Positions 21,791-33,206 of a stretch of 64,000 nt of DNA are shown one piece after another (position 1 is the first letter of the stretch; the number at the start of each line of letters is the position of its first letter). Source of the stretch: Fagopyrum homotropicum (Eukaryota > Streptophyta > Magnoliopsida > Caryophyllales > Polygonaceae); assembly GCA_033239125.1 (NCBI GenBank), contig BSWB01000001.1, forward strand, positions 54,837,501-54,901,500, in the 5' to 3' direction. The notes under the pieces were generated by a model, which worked only from the letters and a program-made list of their open reading frames with translations, was not told where the DNA came from and searched no databases. The position numbers were made by a program, and so were the translations under genes.

Positions 21791-23030
21791 AGATCCCAAT
21801 GTTGTACTCAATATTATTTTCAAGACAAAGGGAGAGATATGAGAACACTTGAAGTTTTCCAACTTCTTATATCTAGATCTAGGGTTCCTCAAGCCAGAAA
21901 CTTGAGAGAAACCCCCTTTTTTGTATTTCATGCAAGAAATTAAAAGATAGCATTTTCAGAACATAATTTTATTTTGAAAAACAAAGCGAAGAGGAAGTGA
22001 AATGAGATCGAGTTTTTAGTTTTGAGAATCTATCATATGTGAGAGAAATGTCCACGAAGCTTACATGATGGAAAAATTTTCAAATCTCAGGTAAATGGAC
22101 ACACAACTAAAGCCGGTCTATGTTCAAGGAAGCCAAATTTTACTCAAATGTTCAAATAAACTAGAAGATAAAGCTATTTTACCAAATTGATTAACTCATG
22201 AACGTGTTCAAAATTAAAGTATAACTAGATCTAGCGCGATCTAGTGTTTAAAACGCAAGAACACACAAAAAGTTGATGATGTAGTTCGAACAAAAGATCT
22301 ACTACATATATGAACAAAGCTTTCCGGAAAGCATAAAAGATACCAGAATTGCAAATGATCTCCAAATATAAAAAGTAAAAAGAAACAAAAAAGAAGACAA
22401 GAAATAGAGAAAGCAATCTTATGCAATTCCCTCACGAAAGTAACCCATCTTTTAGTTAGCGAGGTTTAGAAGAAGGAGAGAACACCGGAAATATAACACC
22501 CGCGAAGCACTTGGCTCACAACTCTCGTTCTCTATTTTCACTCGTTGGAATCACTCTTAGAGAACTTTAGGGTTTCAGGTGAGAATAGTGTTTGGCGGGG
22601 TTAAGGTTTAGGAGGGGAAAAGATGAGCTTATGCACATGACAACCACAAGGTAACTCATAAACGTTGTGTTTCGGCTTTTTAACGTTGCATTACACTTAA
22701 TGATCACATAAGGAGCATGTGCCGATGAGCTAGAGTAAGAAGGCCTTGATCAAAAAGGCTTAGCTCAGTAATCAACCCATACATAGCCAAACACACACCA
22801 TTGGATAACTTCTTAAGCTACTTTTCTCAACTTTTCCGAACCCGGTTCTAACTAACTCACACAAACCCGGCCAAACTGAACTAGACCGGCTTTATCCATA
22901 TCTCAACATATACCAATTTGTGAAACTCAATGTCAAACAAATAAGATAGAAACACTCATACAAACTAGTTATAGAAGGAACCAACCTATGAGAAACAGAT
23001 TGAACTCGGGGTTTGTTCACGAGGTTTGGA
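21791..23030. other. Region without genes, possible decayed copia leader/LTR
   Basis: Around 22440-22620 the sequence (aacaccggaaatataacacc, cacttggctcacaactctcg) resembles a copia-style LTR interior, but no ends or primer site can be defined. Confidence 0.3.
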
Positions 23031-23034
23031 TTAA

Positions 23035-23383
23035 GGGCTTGTTCCTTTATCATATCCTGATATGAGTATATCAGATATTGATATCGGTATCAGGGATATG
23101 AATATGAGATTGATATCTGATATTTGATACTTGTATTTGACAAAATGGTGAGGTATATCAAAAGAGGAGGACTTGGGAGGGAGAGTTGTGAGGGAGACGT
23201 GGGAGAAAAAGAACGTGATATCTATCAATTTTTAAAGATATTAAAATCGATAAAGAAAAAAAGTAAAGTATTGATATCTGAATATCACTTTGATACCCAT
23301 ATACTCACTTGTGAAACATGGATATCGGATATGTGATATCCATATCCATATCTCATATCAGGATATGGTAAATGAACAGGCCC
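23035..23383. mobile_element. Tourist-like (PIF/Harbinger-type) MITE
   Basis: Terminal inverted repeats of about 32 bp: left GGGCTTGTTCCTTTATCATA..., right-end complement GGGCCTGTTCATTTACCATA.... Flanked by a 3-bp TAA duplication (23032-23034 and 23384-23386). TIR start and 3-bp TAA fit Tourist elements. The interior is full of ATATC/GATAT motifs (23050-23120, 23270-23370), making the element strongly self-complementary. Confidence 0.85.
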
Positions 23384-23438
23384 TAAGGTCTCCCAATGAT
23401 CTCAAGAGATCTAATCCACTAACGTCTAAAAAAAAAAA

Positions 23439-23768
23439 TTGGGCCTTACGAGTTACAACATAATCAACGAAGCCCTAATTCACCTTAACCCATTTAGAAG
23501 ATGTGAATTACTTTACAATATGAACCATATCAAATTCGTGAAAGTCGATGAAGGGAGCGAGGAACAAAAGTTGTGTTTGACGAGAACCTTTTACGAGGGA
23601 CCATCCCCAACACCTCCTACTACTCATGGACCAATCACTAGATCAAGGACAAGAGCATTGAAGGAGAAAGAGTCTACATCACCTACAAGTTCTACCATGG
23701 AAGGATCTATCACTAGATCAAGAGCAAGAGCCATTCAAGAAGAGGTTTCTAATTTGTTGGTATCATGA
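23439..23768 (+). pseudogene. CRM-like pol C-terminus (tail only)
   Basis: An open stretch with the repeated motif GPITRSRTRALKEK then GSITRSRARAIQEEV. This is the polyprotein tail found after integrase in the element at 35455-35934 (AVTRSRAKAIQDEV). Upstream integrase is missing, so this is a 3' remnant. The downstream 0.8 kb resembles the 3' non-coding region/LTR after 35934. Confidence 0.6.
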
Positions 23769-24570
23769 GCTTCTAAGAAGATCATTGGTGATCTATTTGT
23801 GTCTAAGTCTTCCTTAGTCACTTTGATGACAATTCCAGCCATCGAGACCATTGTGGAGGAGCCCTACACGTGTGAAGGCCAAGAGGAAGTCATGACTTCA
23901 AGATTAAAAGGCTTCTAGTTAGTTACTTTATTTTAATATCTTTAAAGCTCTAGACATTCTAAAGTTATATTTTATCTTATATTTTTTAGGATTATTTTAT
24001 TCTTTATTTTTTTAAAGGATTTTTGGCTATATAATCCTCCTAGGGTTGACCTTTGTCGAGTAGATTTTGATAGATTATTTTCAGCCATAATTTTGGAGAG
24101 ATCCTCGTTACTTCGTTTATGAACTTTTCGTTTTATTCATTCCTATTCAATAAAAAAAAAGAGTCTTTGATTGAATCGTTGTGAGTCTTTGCTAGGTTGT
24201 TCTTGTGTGTGATAATTTTCTTAAATGTTGATGCTCCTAGCCGATCTAGTCCCTCTTTGTGCTTGTCTCGATTTGAAGACTTGTGTAGAAGAAAGAAGGG
24301 TTAATGTAATTCATTGTTCGGATTTTAATCAAATTGATCAAGGTTCTTGCAAGTATATATATTGTTTCTTTCGTTCCTATTTTTCCATCAATATCATTTC
24401 ATACCATCTTCCTAAAATTCCGCCATCCTCGTTCCATACAACTTACGTTCTCTTTCTTTGATTTTTCGTAAATCTTGCCCGATATTCTTCATCGAGATTT
24501 TAAGACTAAAGCTTTTGTGAACTTTTAATCTAGATTTGTCAATTGCGGCCTCAACCCGCATCAACTTTGG
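23769..24570 (+). repeat. CRM-like LTR / 3' region remnant
   Basis: Collinear with 36040-36700: 'aaagctctagacattctaaa', a TATA-like ctatataatcc near 24030, 'tttttgttttattcatt'-type block, 'gagtctttgctaggttgttcttgtgtgtg', 'gtccctctttgtgcttgtct', 'gaagacttgtgtag'. It may end near TTGGTGTTAACA (24567-24578). Ends are not certain. Confidence 0.6.
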
Positions 24571-24818
24571 TGTTAACAAACATTATAAATAAAGCAGTAA
24601 GCCACATGCACCAATATGAACTTAGAGGTACGAAACTTGTATATGACCCATTTTTTATGGACCTTGTCGATTGTTTCGTGATGAGCATATCATCTTAGCA
24701 AACAATTAACCGTAGAAGCATTGCTGAAGTTGCAAGCAATGAGCCATAAATGGTGAGACAAAGCAAAAGATCCATTCATGGCAACAGGAGAAACTTGTAG
24801 CCACTGTCAAACCGATAG

Positions 24819-24846
24819 AATTCAACGCAGGCGGCTTGTCCTATTA
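24819..24846. repeat. 28-bp exact direct repeat, copy 1
   Basis: AATTCAACGCAGGCGGCTTG followed by TCCTATTA; identical copy at 25042-25069. Confidence 0.95.
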
Positions 24847-25041
24847 TTATAACTCGGATAGCACTTTGAATTTTTATTGATATTATCTGGATTGATCTGT
24901 AAAATGTTTCCATAAACAAAATTGACATATACATACATTGATGATGGTACTTGTTATTGGGGTATCACTACAGCTTCGAACTTTTCCGTAAAGTGTTAAA
25001 CTTGAAAGTCTTTGAAAAGAGATTTCCATCTTGCAATGGAA

Positions 25042-25069
25042 AATTCAACGCAGGCGGCTTGTCCTATTA
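25042..25069. repeat. 28-bp exact direct repeat, copy 2
   Basis: Exact partner of 24819-24846, 223 bp downstream. Flanks differ after the repeat. Confidence 0.95.
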
Positions 25070-27404
25070 GGCTATCATTTTAAAAAACCATTCTAGCAAA
25101 ATAAATGAATAAAATTGAAAAAAATAATGAATATGTTAAATCGAGAAAGATTATTTCAATTAGACTTAATAGACTTTTTAGAATTTATTAATTGGTAAAA
25201 TTATGCCCTTCTTTTTGAGAAGAAGAACAAAGTTAAAAGCGAGAAACAGCCTTAAATTAGCATATATATCTGTACCTATCAAAGTTATCATCAAAGAATA
25301 TTTTTACTTGTTTTAAGTTTTAATCTTATCTCGAATTTGGTTTTACTGTTGGTGATTACCATTGAAAAGCATCAAACTTGTGCTAAGTTGTTTTCAAATA
25401 ATTGGTCTCTGTAAAATTTACAAACCCTAAACCGAAGATCATCAAGATTAGATCTTTTATCATTAATTAATAATGTCAACATGTTGATGCTAATAGTTGA
25501 TTTAGCATCATAACACACAGTCGTGGTTAGGTTAATGTATGCAACTCATCTCGGAAAGTATACAAAGTTATTTTCTTGAATACCCAAGTAAGTAAGAACT
25601 CAAAAATAGTTATTATGATTATCGATGACAGGACATGTCGATAATCAACTTATTAAATAATTTAGGGGAATCCAATTCATAAGATAGTGTTTCTTCTTTA
25701 TATAAAAGAAGATGCTACATATATGAAACTTTTGAAAATGGAACAATATATTCCTTATCCCACAAGTATCTAAAATTTAATTCCAAGAGAACGTAGGTGC
25801 AAACAAAATATCAACAAGAAAATTCATACGCTACACCAAAGTCGAGCCATTCATGTCTCATTCAAGTTATAGACTTGTTCCAATACAATTTGTCATCGTC
25901 TCGAATATGTCTTTCAGTTTTCGACTTACTTTCTTGATTCCAATGATTTAAAAAACAGAAAAGACTGTTTAGGTTAAAATTATGTGTTTGTTTTTGTACG
26001 CGACAACTAAGCCCAAATCAAATTTGTTAGGTTGTGAAATCCGGGTTATATTCTGCTGATTTCGTGATAATCACCTCAGTGGAAGTCCTATTTTAAACTC
26101 AAGAAGCTCAATTCTGTAGCTTGAAATGGACTTAAAACATGTAATTAATTGAGTTTAGGGTTTTGGCATGGAAACTCCAAGCTTCCAACCCAGTCCTTAA
26201 TATGCCCTTTTGTGGAATAATTTGTCAGTTACTCCCCTTTTTCATTGATTAGAAATCAACCTAATAAAGAAACTAGGTACTAATGGCATGTTTATTCCGA
26301 TTGGTTCAGGTAAGAAATAACGGAACGCTGTCGGCACGATACATGTCAAAAAAATTTTCTTCTCTTCTAACGGACAATTTTTTTTTCAAAGTTTGTGTAC
26401 ATTTCATTCAAATTATATTATATTTGTTAATACTTTTTTTGAACTAATAGTATAAAATTTTGAACTTTTTTTCTTCCGGTTTTTTCCCCTTCTTCTTCTC
26501 TTTCAGTCGGGCATTTTTTCGTTCAAATGTTTTGTTCTGTTAGTTTAGATTATATTGTACTAATAGTTCATACGCTTTTACAAATTGTTTTTATAAGTTC
26601 AAGATAAAGGATCTACTAGTAATATAAAATGTTTAAACTAATAAAACACTTGATTTGAACTAATGGTATACATATTTTGAACTAACAATATGATAATGAA
26701 AGTAATTTAATAACTATAACTATAAAAATATAAAAATATGCACGTTTATAATATTGGTTCAAAATTTGGGTATCAGTAGTTTGAATATTGGGTAATTTTA
26801 GTTCAAACATTATGTTTTATTAGTTCAAACATATACAGGTAACAAAATGCATATAACATAACTACTAAATTAACAAAACGATATGTTAACTAACTAAAGA
26901 ATAGCATAACAGAGTGTATAATTTCCAACAAATTGAACTAAAATTATGAATTGATATAATTGTTATTGTTTTTTTATGAAAATTATGAAAGTATCACCAT
27001 GTCCCCGTTACAAAAGATTATCAAAAAGATAAATTACCCTCATACCTTATAAAATTTGTAAAATTGTGACCACACCACTTCTTAAATAATTAAGTAAAGT
27101 GGATGATTGTAGGTCATTGGATCAAGTTAATCAACTGCCCAAATTACTCAGTAATATTCAACCACAAGACCACTCCTTACTTGAAATAATTTCATTTTTA
27201 TTAAGGGGCATTTGGAAGGATCATGCACAAATTTTGTAAATGTAACTAAACAATTGAAAAGGACGAGGCATTACAATTTAAACATGAAGCATCTCAAAAA
27301 TGGGATACTTTTGGTTCAAATGAAAAGGATAACATAAAACATTGATTTTGTAAATAAATCTCTTACAAAATCACGCCCTTTCATTTTTGAGGTTCTATTA
27401 TTTA

Positions 27405-27695
27405 GGGCCCGTTTGGTTCCAACTCCGGAAACGGAAACGGAATGGAAACGAATTTAGTTCATATGTATATCCTTATTCATGAAATTTCATGGAATCATTC
27501 CTTGTGGTTTAATGTAAAATGCACTTGTTTCCCCATATTTTGTTACCCTATAGGGTATCAAAAGTAATCAAACTCTACTCCAATTACATCAAGCCACAAG
27601 AAATGATTTCAAAAAATTTTATGAACAAGGTCATACGTATAACTAGATTCGGTTCCATTCCGTTTCCGATTCTAGAGTTAAAACCAAACGCGCCC
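27405..27695. mobile_element. Tourist-like MITE, intact ends
   Basis: Left GGGCCCGTTTGGTTCCAACT and right-end complement GGGCGCGTTTGGTTTTAACT, flanked by TTA at 27402-27404 and 27696-27698. A second, eroded copy is at 11030-11322. Size 291 bp, no coding capacity. Confidence 0.88.
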
Positions 27696-29589
27696 TTAGT
27701 TTTTTCTTGCTTTAAGACGAGAATTTCATATATTAACATCTTTTCACTCTTAATTCACTTCGTCGGGAGGGTGGTCGATCATTTATGTAAATTAGTACTT
27801 AAATCTTACTTCATTACTGGTCGCTCTGGATTCCTTTCGGTATTGTCAAAAAAACTTGTAAAACGGTTAAGGTTGAAGGTTGGATACTTGAATTAGTATT
27901 ATCCAAAGTAAAGTGCTTCCCTTCCTAGGATTCTGATAACACTCAAGTTAGCGTCTTTTTTCACCCACATTCTACTCCATTCTTTTACTTTTTTGGGCGT
28001 AATAACGTAGTTTATCTATTTATTCCCTTCCTAGTTGTGTTTTGTAAATATACCGGTCAATTTAAGTAATTGCAAGTATTAAATTCCTTCTTGGATCTAA
28101 AATGAAGTTATTTTGGGAAGAACACTTGTTACACACTAAAGATCAACATTCGATCAAGGAAGTCAAGGTTGGTACTGAATTGATCGAGATTAAAGAGTGA
28201 TGAAATTAAGACACCTCGAGCCTTACGTGTAAAGATAGTAGAGTTTCCTTAGAAGACGACCGATCTAGACTTTCTTATCAAGTACAAAGTTGTAAATTTT
28301 TGAATCACCTTCGATGTAGTATTGTGAATTTTCTAGTTCCAACTACAATAACGGGAAATTTAATTTTACTAAAGTGTCGCAATGTTGTCAATTTGCTATT
28401 TTATGGCCTTGACCGACCATCCGAGCCCCAACTGGCCAACCGACTAGGCCCACAACCTTTCTCTTTGACAATTATCTTTCTTCTTTTGTTCCCTTTGTTT
28501 TGGACTATATTTTAGCTCAACCAGTTGGATGTTTATTCATATGTAGTTATCATTAGGGATACATATTATCTAATTAGAAAATAATATTTAACTGTTAAAT
28601 AAGATCTCACTAGATGGTAATGGAGATATGTTAGATTCTCTCCCTATACATAAGACATTTTACCCTAAGTTTTGAGTAAAGCTCATCCTCTCAGGGCAGC
28701 CTGGCTCACCTTCTTGGAAAGCGGGCGGTATGAATAGAAGAGGTAGCTTGAATGGGCCAAATAGCCCAGCCTAGTAGGCCGGCGGGTTGGATTCGGGCAC
28801 CACTCTAGGCCTTTCGGGCCAAATAATATAAATAAATAAATAAATAAACACAAAAAATATATTATATTGTATGTACTATAAATATTAAGTGTAAATATAT
28901 AATATTTAATATAATTGTAATAAACTTAATATATATTACATAAAAATATCTTAAATAATTTTTATTTTTAAATAAAGTTTATATTGAAATACAATATTTT
29001 TATATTTTTATATGATAAAAAAAATGGGTACCTATAGGCATGCTCGGTCGTGGCGTACGACATGCACTATAGGCCCGCCAACTGGGCTCGGCCTGGCCTG
29101 AGTCCGGATAACCGGATCGAATATTTTTTATAGCCCGCCTTGATCCTGACCAATCCCGGATATGAATAGGTCTACTTTTTAGGATCTTATCTTCTGTTAA
29201 ATTCGAATTTCAATCGCGAAACTTCGTAGTAAGCCCTATCGACTAACCCCTCCTTTGCCGATAAACTAGCTCGTTCTCGACTCATCAATAAAGCATTCGG
29301 TTATTATTCAGGTATATCTCGCTAATTCTCATCATATCTAGGGTCTAGAGAGCCTAACTACATTGATCTATGATGTTGATTAATTATATAAATGGATGTA
29401 TGTCTACATGAGTTATGGTAGAATTTGTGTTATTCCTTGCAAAATGTGAGAAACGAGTTTGAAATCTTCCTTTGATTTATGTTCTTCACGGTTCGGATAG
29501 AAAATTGCTAGATTCGAGTCACTCATACATCCATAAGGTATCTAACGGAACCTTATTGGGCGCTTCACGTGCTCTTTTTGGAAAATAAC
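27696..29589. other. Region without genes
   Basis: Contains two GC-rich GGCC-rich patches (28730-28810, 29030-29150) around an AT-rich core with an AAAT run near 28830. They may be the edges of an unrecognised element. No coding region is supported. Confidence 0.4.
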
Positions 29590-31657
29590 TATAACACCCC
29601 AAATTCGTAGAAATCGGAGTGCTACGGGCTATGTAAGAGCTAGGCTTTTTTAATTCTAATTAATGTTGATTATCTTAATCATTGACAGTAATTGACAAAT
29701 AACTCGCGAAGATTGCAAAAGTGATGAGTATGAGTCCCACTGTTATGTTCCTAGCGTAATTTTAGACTTATGGAGAATTTTTCACTTTTTTCCGGGTAGT
29801 TATTTTTACCCACCGGTGTTATTTGGAGAATTTGAGAGCTTGAGAGAAATGATCAGGACATCGTACATGTCCTAGATATGAAATAACATGGAAAGACAAA
29901 ACGGCTTAAAGAGTCGATATTTCATTTCTTAGCGGCTAAGAAAGAAAGCTTAGAAATACGCGTTTTCTGAGGCAGTTGCAGAATAATTATCCCTACAATA
30001 TTCCAGATTTTTTATTCCAATTTCGAGAAGTTTGGAGAAGGGGATTTAACCCGCCTTTGGATCGGTTAAAGGGTAATTATCGAATTCGATAAATGATAAT
30101 TACCGTCTTCGCTATAAATAGCGGAAAATCGTTTATTAATTCATTTCCTTTCACGTTTCCTTGTAAAAGCTCTAATTTCTTTCAACCTTCAAACTCAGAT
30201 CTACACTCCGTTTCTAATCTGATTTCAAATCCGTTTGAGTTTTTGGATTCCTCTCGTCATTCTCTTCATTCTGGTACCGAGTTTCTGCGGTTCCGAGCAA
30301 CTGAAGGCCTGGTCGAGCATATATGTCACTAGGCCGGTTCCGCGGCTCCGATTTTTGTGAATTTGATGCTATCCAAGCGTAGCCTGTGTCGTTGTGATTC
30401 CAAATCTTCTTTCAGATTGTCAATTGGGTTAGTAACAAGTAAGTTATGAATTTATTCATTTTCCGTATTATGATTTGACCTCAATTGACATTAGGCTTGT
30501 CAAAATGGATAATTGGAAATTCCATTATGCTTGTTATATTATTATGGGGATTATGGTTTGTTTTTTGAAGAAATATGATGACAGGTGGGTTTAGAAATTG
30601 CCCGCGGAAAAAACATTATTCTGGTGAAAGTTAATTTAATTAATTAAAGGTTACTTAATTGAATTAGGATTAGAATTGATATTGAGGAATGTTGATTAGA
30701 TGATACCTTGAGAGTTTGAGGAATTGTGAGTTATGTTGATATATCGAGGTTTAGATACGAGTTATGGTTTGAGTATGATCATGGGGTGTAGGAGGTGGAA
30801 TCTCCGAACCTTGGATAGTGTTTGGTATTGTGTGTGCCTTACAGATGCAGGCGCTGATCGTTTCCTCGAGGGCAAAATGTGTTGTGTATACAGGTTTACG
30901 TTTATGACAAGTAAGTCTATTGGACTGACTTAGTGAGCAGTTGTTGATTTGAGTGATTGGGATAGTGGTGCTTGTGCATATGATTGTTGCATTTATAACC
31001 TATACCTGATCAGAACAACCTTTTATGTACATTAAATGGCCAAAGTGTATTATAATGGGTCGTGTCCACCTGTCAAAGCTCGACAATGAGTGGAGAAGGT
31101 ACTCTGAAACCGGTACTCCAGGGGGAGGTAGATCCCCATGCAAAACCTATGTGAAAGGTGACAAAGGCAAGGTTCTAAGGCTCCTCGTGTCACAAAATAA
31201 GTTGAATTAGTAATAGCATAACGTGATGAAGATAATAAACAGTTTTGTGTGTGACATTGCATATTGTGATGTGATGATGTGTTTGTATGTGCCATTACTT
31301 TTATTCTTATTCATGAACTATTACCTAACGGTTTTATACCGTGTTGTAGATATTATGCAGGATAGGAAGACTGCAGAGTGAGCTAGATGGGTGATCAGCC
31401 GAGGGCTTCCGTACACTAGGTTGTGCGAGGGTTTAGGGGATGTTGTGTACATGTATGGATATGTATTTCCGTTTTGTACTTGTTTGTGTTTTGTGACCCT
31501 TTTGATTGTATATATTTATATATTTTGATGTATTTGGTTTTAATATATCTGTGCCTTGTTGTAAGATCTAGTGAACTTGTTGTCACGCTAAGGTCAGGAT
31601 CCATTGTGAGATCGTAGCCCAGTAGCGCCTTGAGTCCTGCGAATTTGGGGTTTTACA
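29590..31657 (+). repeat. Tekay/Del-type 5' LTR of element G (2,068 bp)
   Basis: Starts TATAACACCCC (the canonical TGTAACACCCC with G to A at position 2) and ends GGGGTTTTACA, followed by an initiator-Met primer site. Read in reverse, its last 100 bp align with the starts of the LTRs at 13563 and 51482. A TATA box is at 30113-30120. Unlike those two LTRs it has no clear palindromic-word cluster at the corresponding positions. Confidence 0.85.
30113..30120 (+). promoter_or_regulatory. TATA box of LTR G
   Basis: TATAAATA in a GC-flanked context, about 520 bp into the LTR. Confidence 0.6.
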
Positions 31658-31661
31658 ATGT

Positions 31662-31679
31662 TGGTATCAAAGCCTTAGG
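31662..31679 (+). other. Primer-binding site, initiator-Met tRNA type
   Basis: TGGTATCAAAGCCTTAGG, four bases after the LTR end; matches the standard TGGTATCAGAGC core with one change. Element F has the same site at 51461-51478 on the other strand. Confidence 0.85.
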
Positions 31680-31842
31680 TTGACAACAATGGAACTTGCA
31701 ATTTGCAATAAAGGTCGAATAGATAAATAAACAGAATCCGAAAGGGGTCTGACTTTTCCAAAGGATTTTTATTTTTGAAAATTTTATAGATGTTTTGGGA
31801 TAGAGTGTACGGGAAGCCATCACCCTTATGAGGATCTCGACA

Positions 31843-31894
<52 letters not shown>

Positions 31895-32817
31895 ATTGTG
31901 TGTTGAACTGTGCATGGATGTTGGATTTGAGTATTATATATATATATACATAGGACATTATATAGTTTTTTACGTAGTTGTGATATTATCGCTGATAGCT
32001 CAAACTTGAGCAACATCAGCTATAGGACGGGGAAGAGGTAGATCACCTATATCTCCGGTAATCATAAGTCGTGAACGAGTTGGTGGACCTCTAGTCGCGA
32101 GAGGTCGGGGTTGCTGATTCGCTAGAGGCGGAAAACCAAGTTATGGAAGATGTTGAGAATGTAATTTCCAAGACTGTCGGCGACGTGTGGATCGCAGTAA
32201 GGAACGTGATAGTTACCCTACTTAGACTGTAGAGTTCCCAAGTGAAAGTTTCAAGTTGTGCCTCGATGAAGTAACAAGCTTGAGAAGACGTCTAGCGTGC
32301 AACAGAAGTGGAAAAGAAGGAAATATGCGTTCCATATCCTTCGGCATCACTAGATCCGTTGAGGTGTTGGAAAAGGTGATTTCGGTGTTAGTTACACCAA
32401 AGAGGATGACTAAGGTTGTAAAAGCTCAAGAGAAGCCAAGAACACCTACGCCATATGTATGATTGAAGATTTACAATTACTAGAGAGTATTGGCATGAAA
32501 ATGTAGAGACATCATTGGAGCCGATCTATCATTCAAGGGAAAGTCGGTTTGAGCTGAGGTGAACCTGATTGGAAGGGTTGTTCTGTCTAATAAGCCAAAG
32601 AAGTAGCAGAGATTAGAGTATACTAATATTAAGAGTGGAGCTTATGATAATGACGAGGTTCCATAGAGAAACGAATGGGTTATTCTAATATATGATATCT
32701 TCCTTCGTGGGAGCTTGTACCGAGACGAAGTCGTGATAATAGACGTGTGAATAGTATCGTGAATACCTAAGAAATTCACTTGTGAGCGTTGGAGCTGTAG
32801 AATCGACATCGCTAGTT
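31680..32817 (+). pseudogene. Element G leader and gag remnant
   Basis: Position between primer site and protease says gag, but all frames are broken and I see no zinc knuckle or clear gag motif. The longest stretch (32256-32462) is unremarkable. Confidence 0.35.
31844..31891. repeat. (TA)n microsatellite
   Basis: About 48 bp of perfect TA in the leader of element G. A shorter TA run follows near 31933-31947. Confidence 0.97.
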
Positions 32818-33206
32818 GTTCCAGGTACCATTCAGATTAATGGTTTACGTGTCAAAGATTTTTGTGATACGAGTGCTATGCACTTATTGGTTTTTTTGTG
32901 TTATGTGTTGAGCGTTTTGTGTTAGATACGATAGAAGGGATACCCTTTATTATAGGGTTACCCAATGATAGTACGGTCAAAGGTACCCGCAAGATACGTG
33001 TATGTCCCATTCATTAGGGACTTGTGATTTGCTTGTTGACTTCTTTATCATGCCGTTAGTACGTGAGGACGTCATTCTAGGTATGGATTGGATGGATAAA
33101 CATCGTGTTGTGTTAGATGTAGGTACTAGGACCGTGACGGTCTCTACCAAGTCGGGTCAGATTGAGATTTTCTAAGTTTAGGACCTTGGAAAGAAGTCCA
33201 CAAGCT
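32818..33206 (+). pseudogene. Tekay-type aspartic protease remnant
   Basis: Stop-interrupted translation contains IQINGLRVKDFCDTSAMHLL near 32830-32890, where the active-site D(T/S)GA triad has become DTSA. Near 33060-33170 it has VREDVILGMDWMDKHRVVLDV, the conserved 'ILGMDWL..H' block between protease and RT of Del/Tekay elements. The sequence switches to a CRM-like RT near 33207. Confidence 0.65.

Larger units (their letters stand above)
24571..27404. other. Region without genes
   Basis: No supportable coding region. It contains the 28-bp repeat pair at 24819 and 25042 and a cluster of GAACTAA/TTAGTTC motifs at 26440-26940. Confidence 0.5.
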
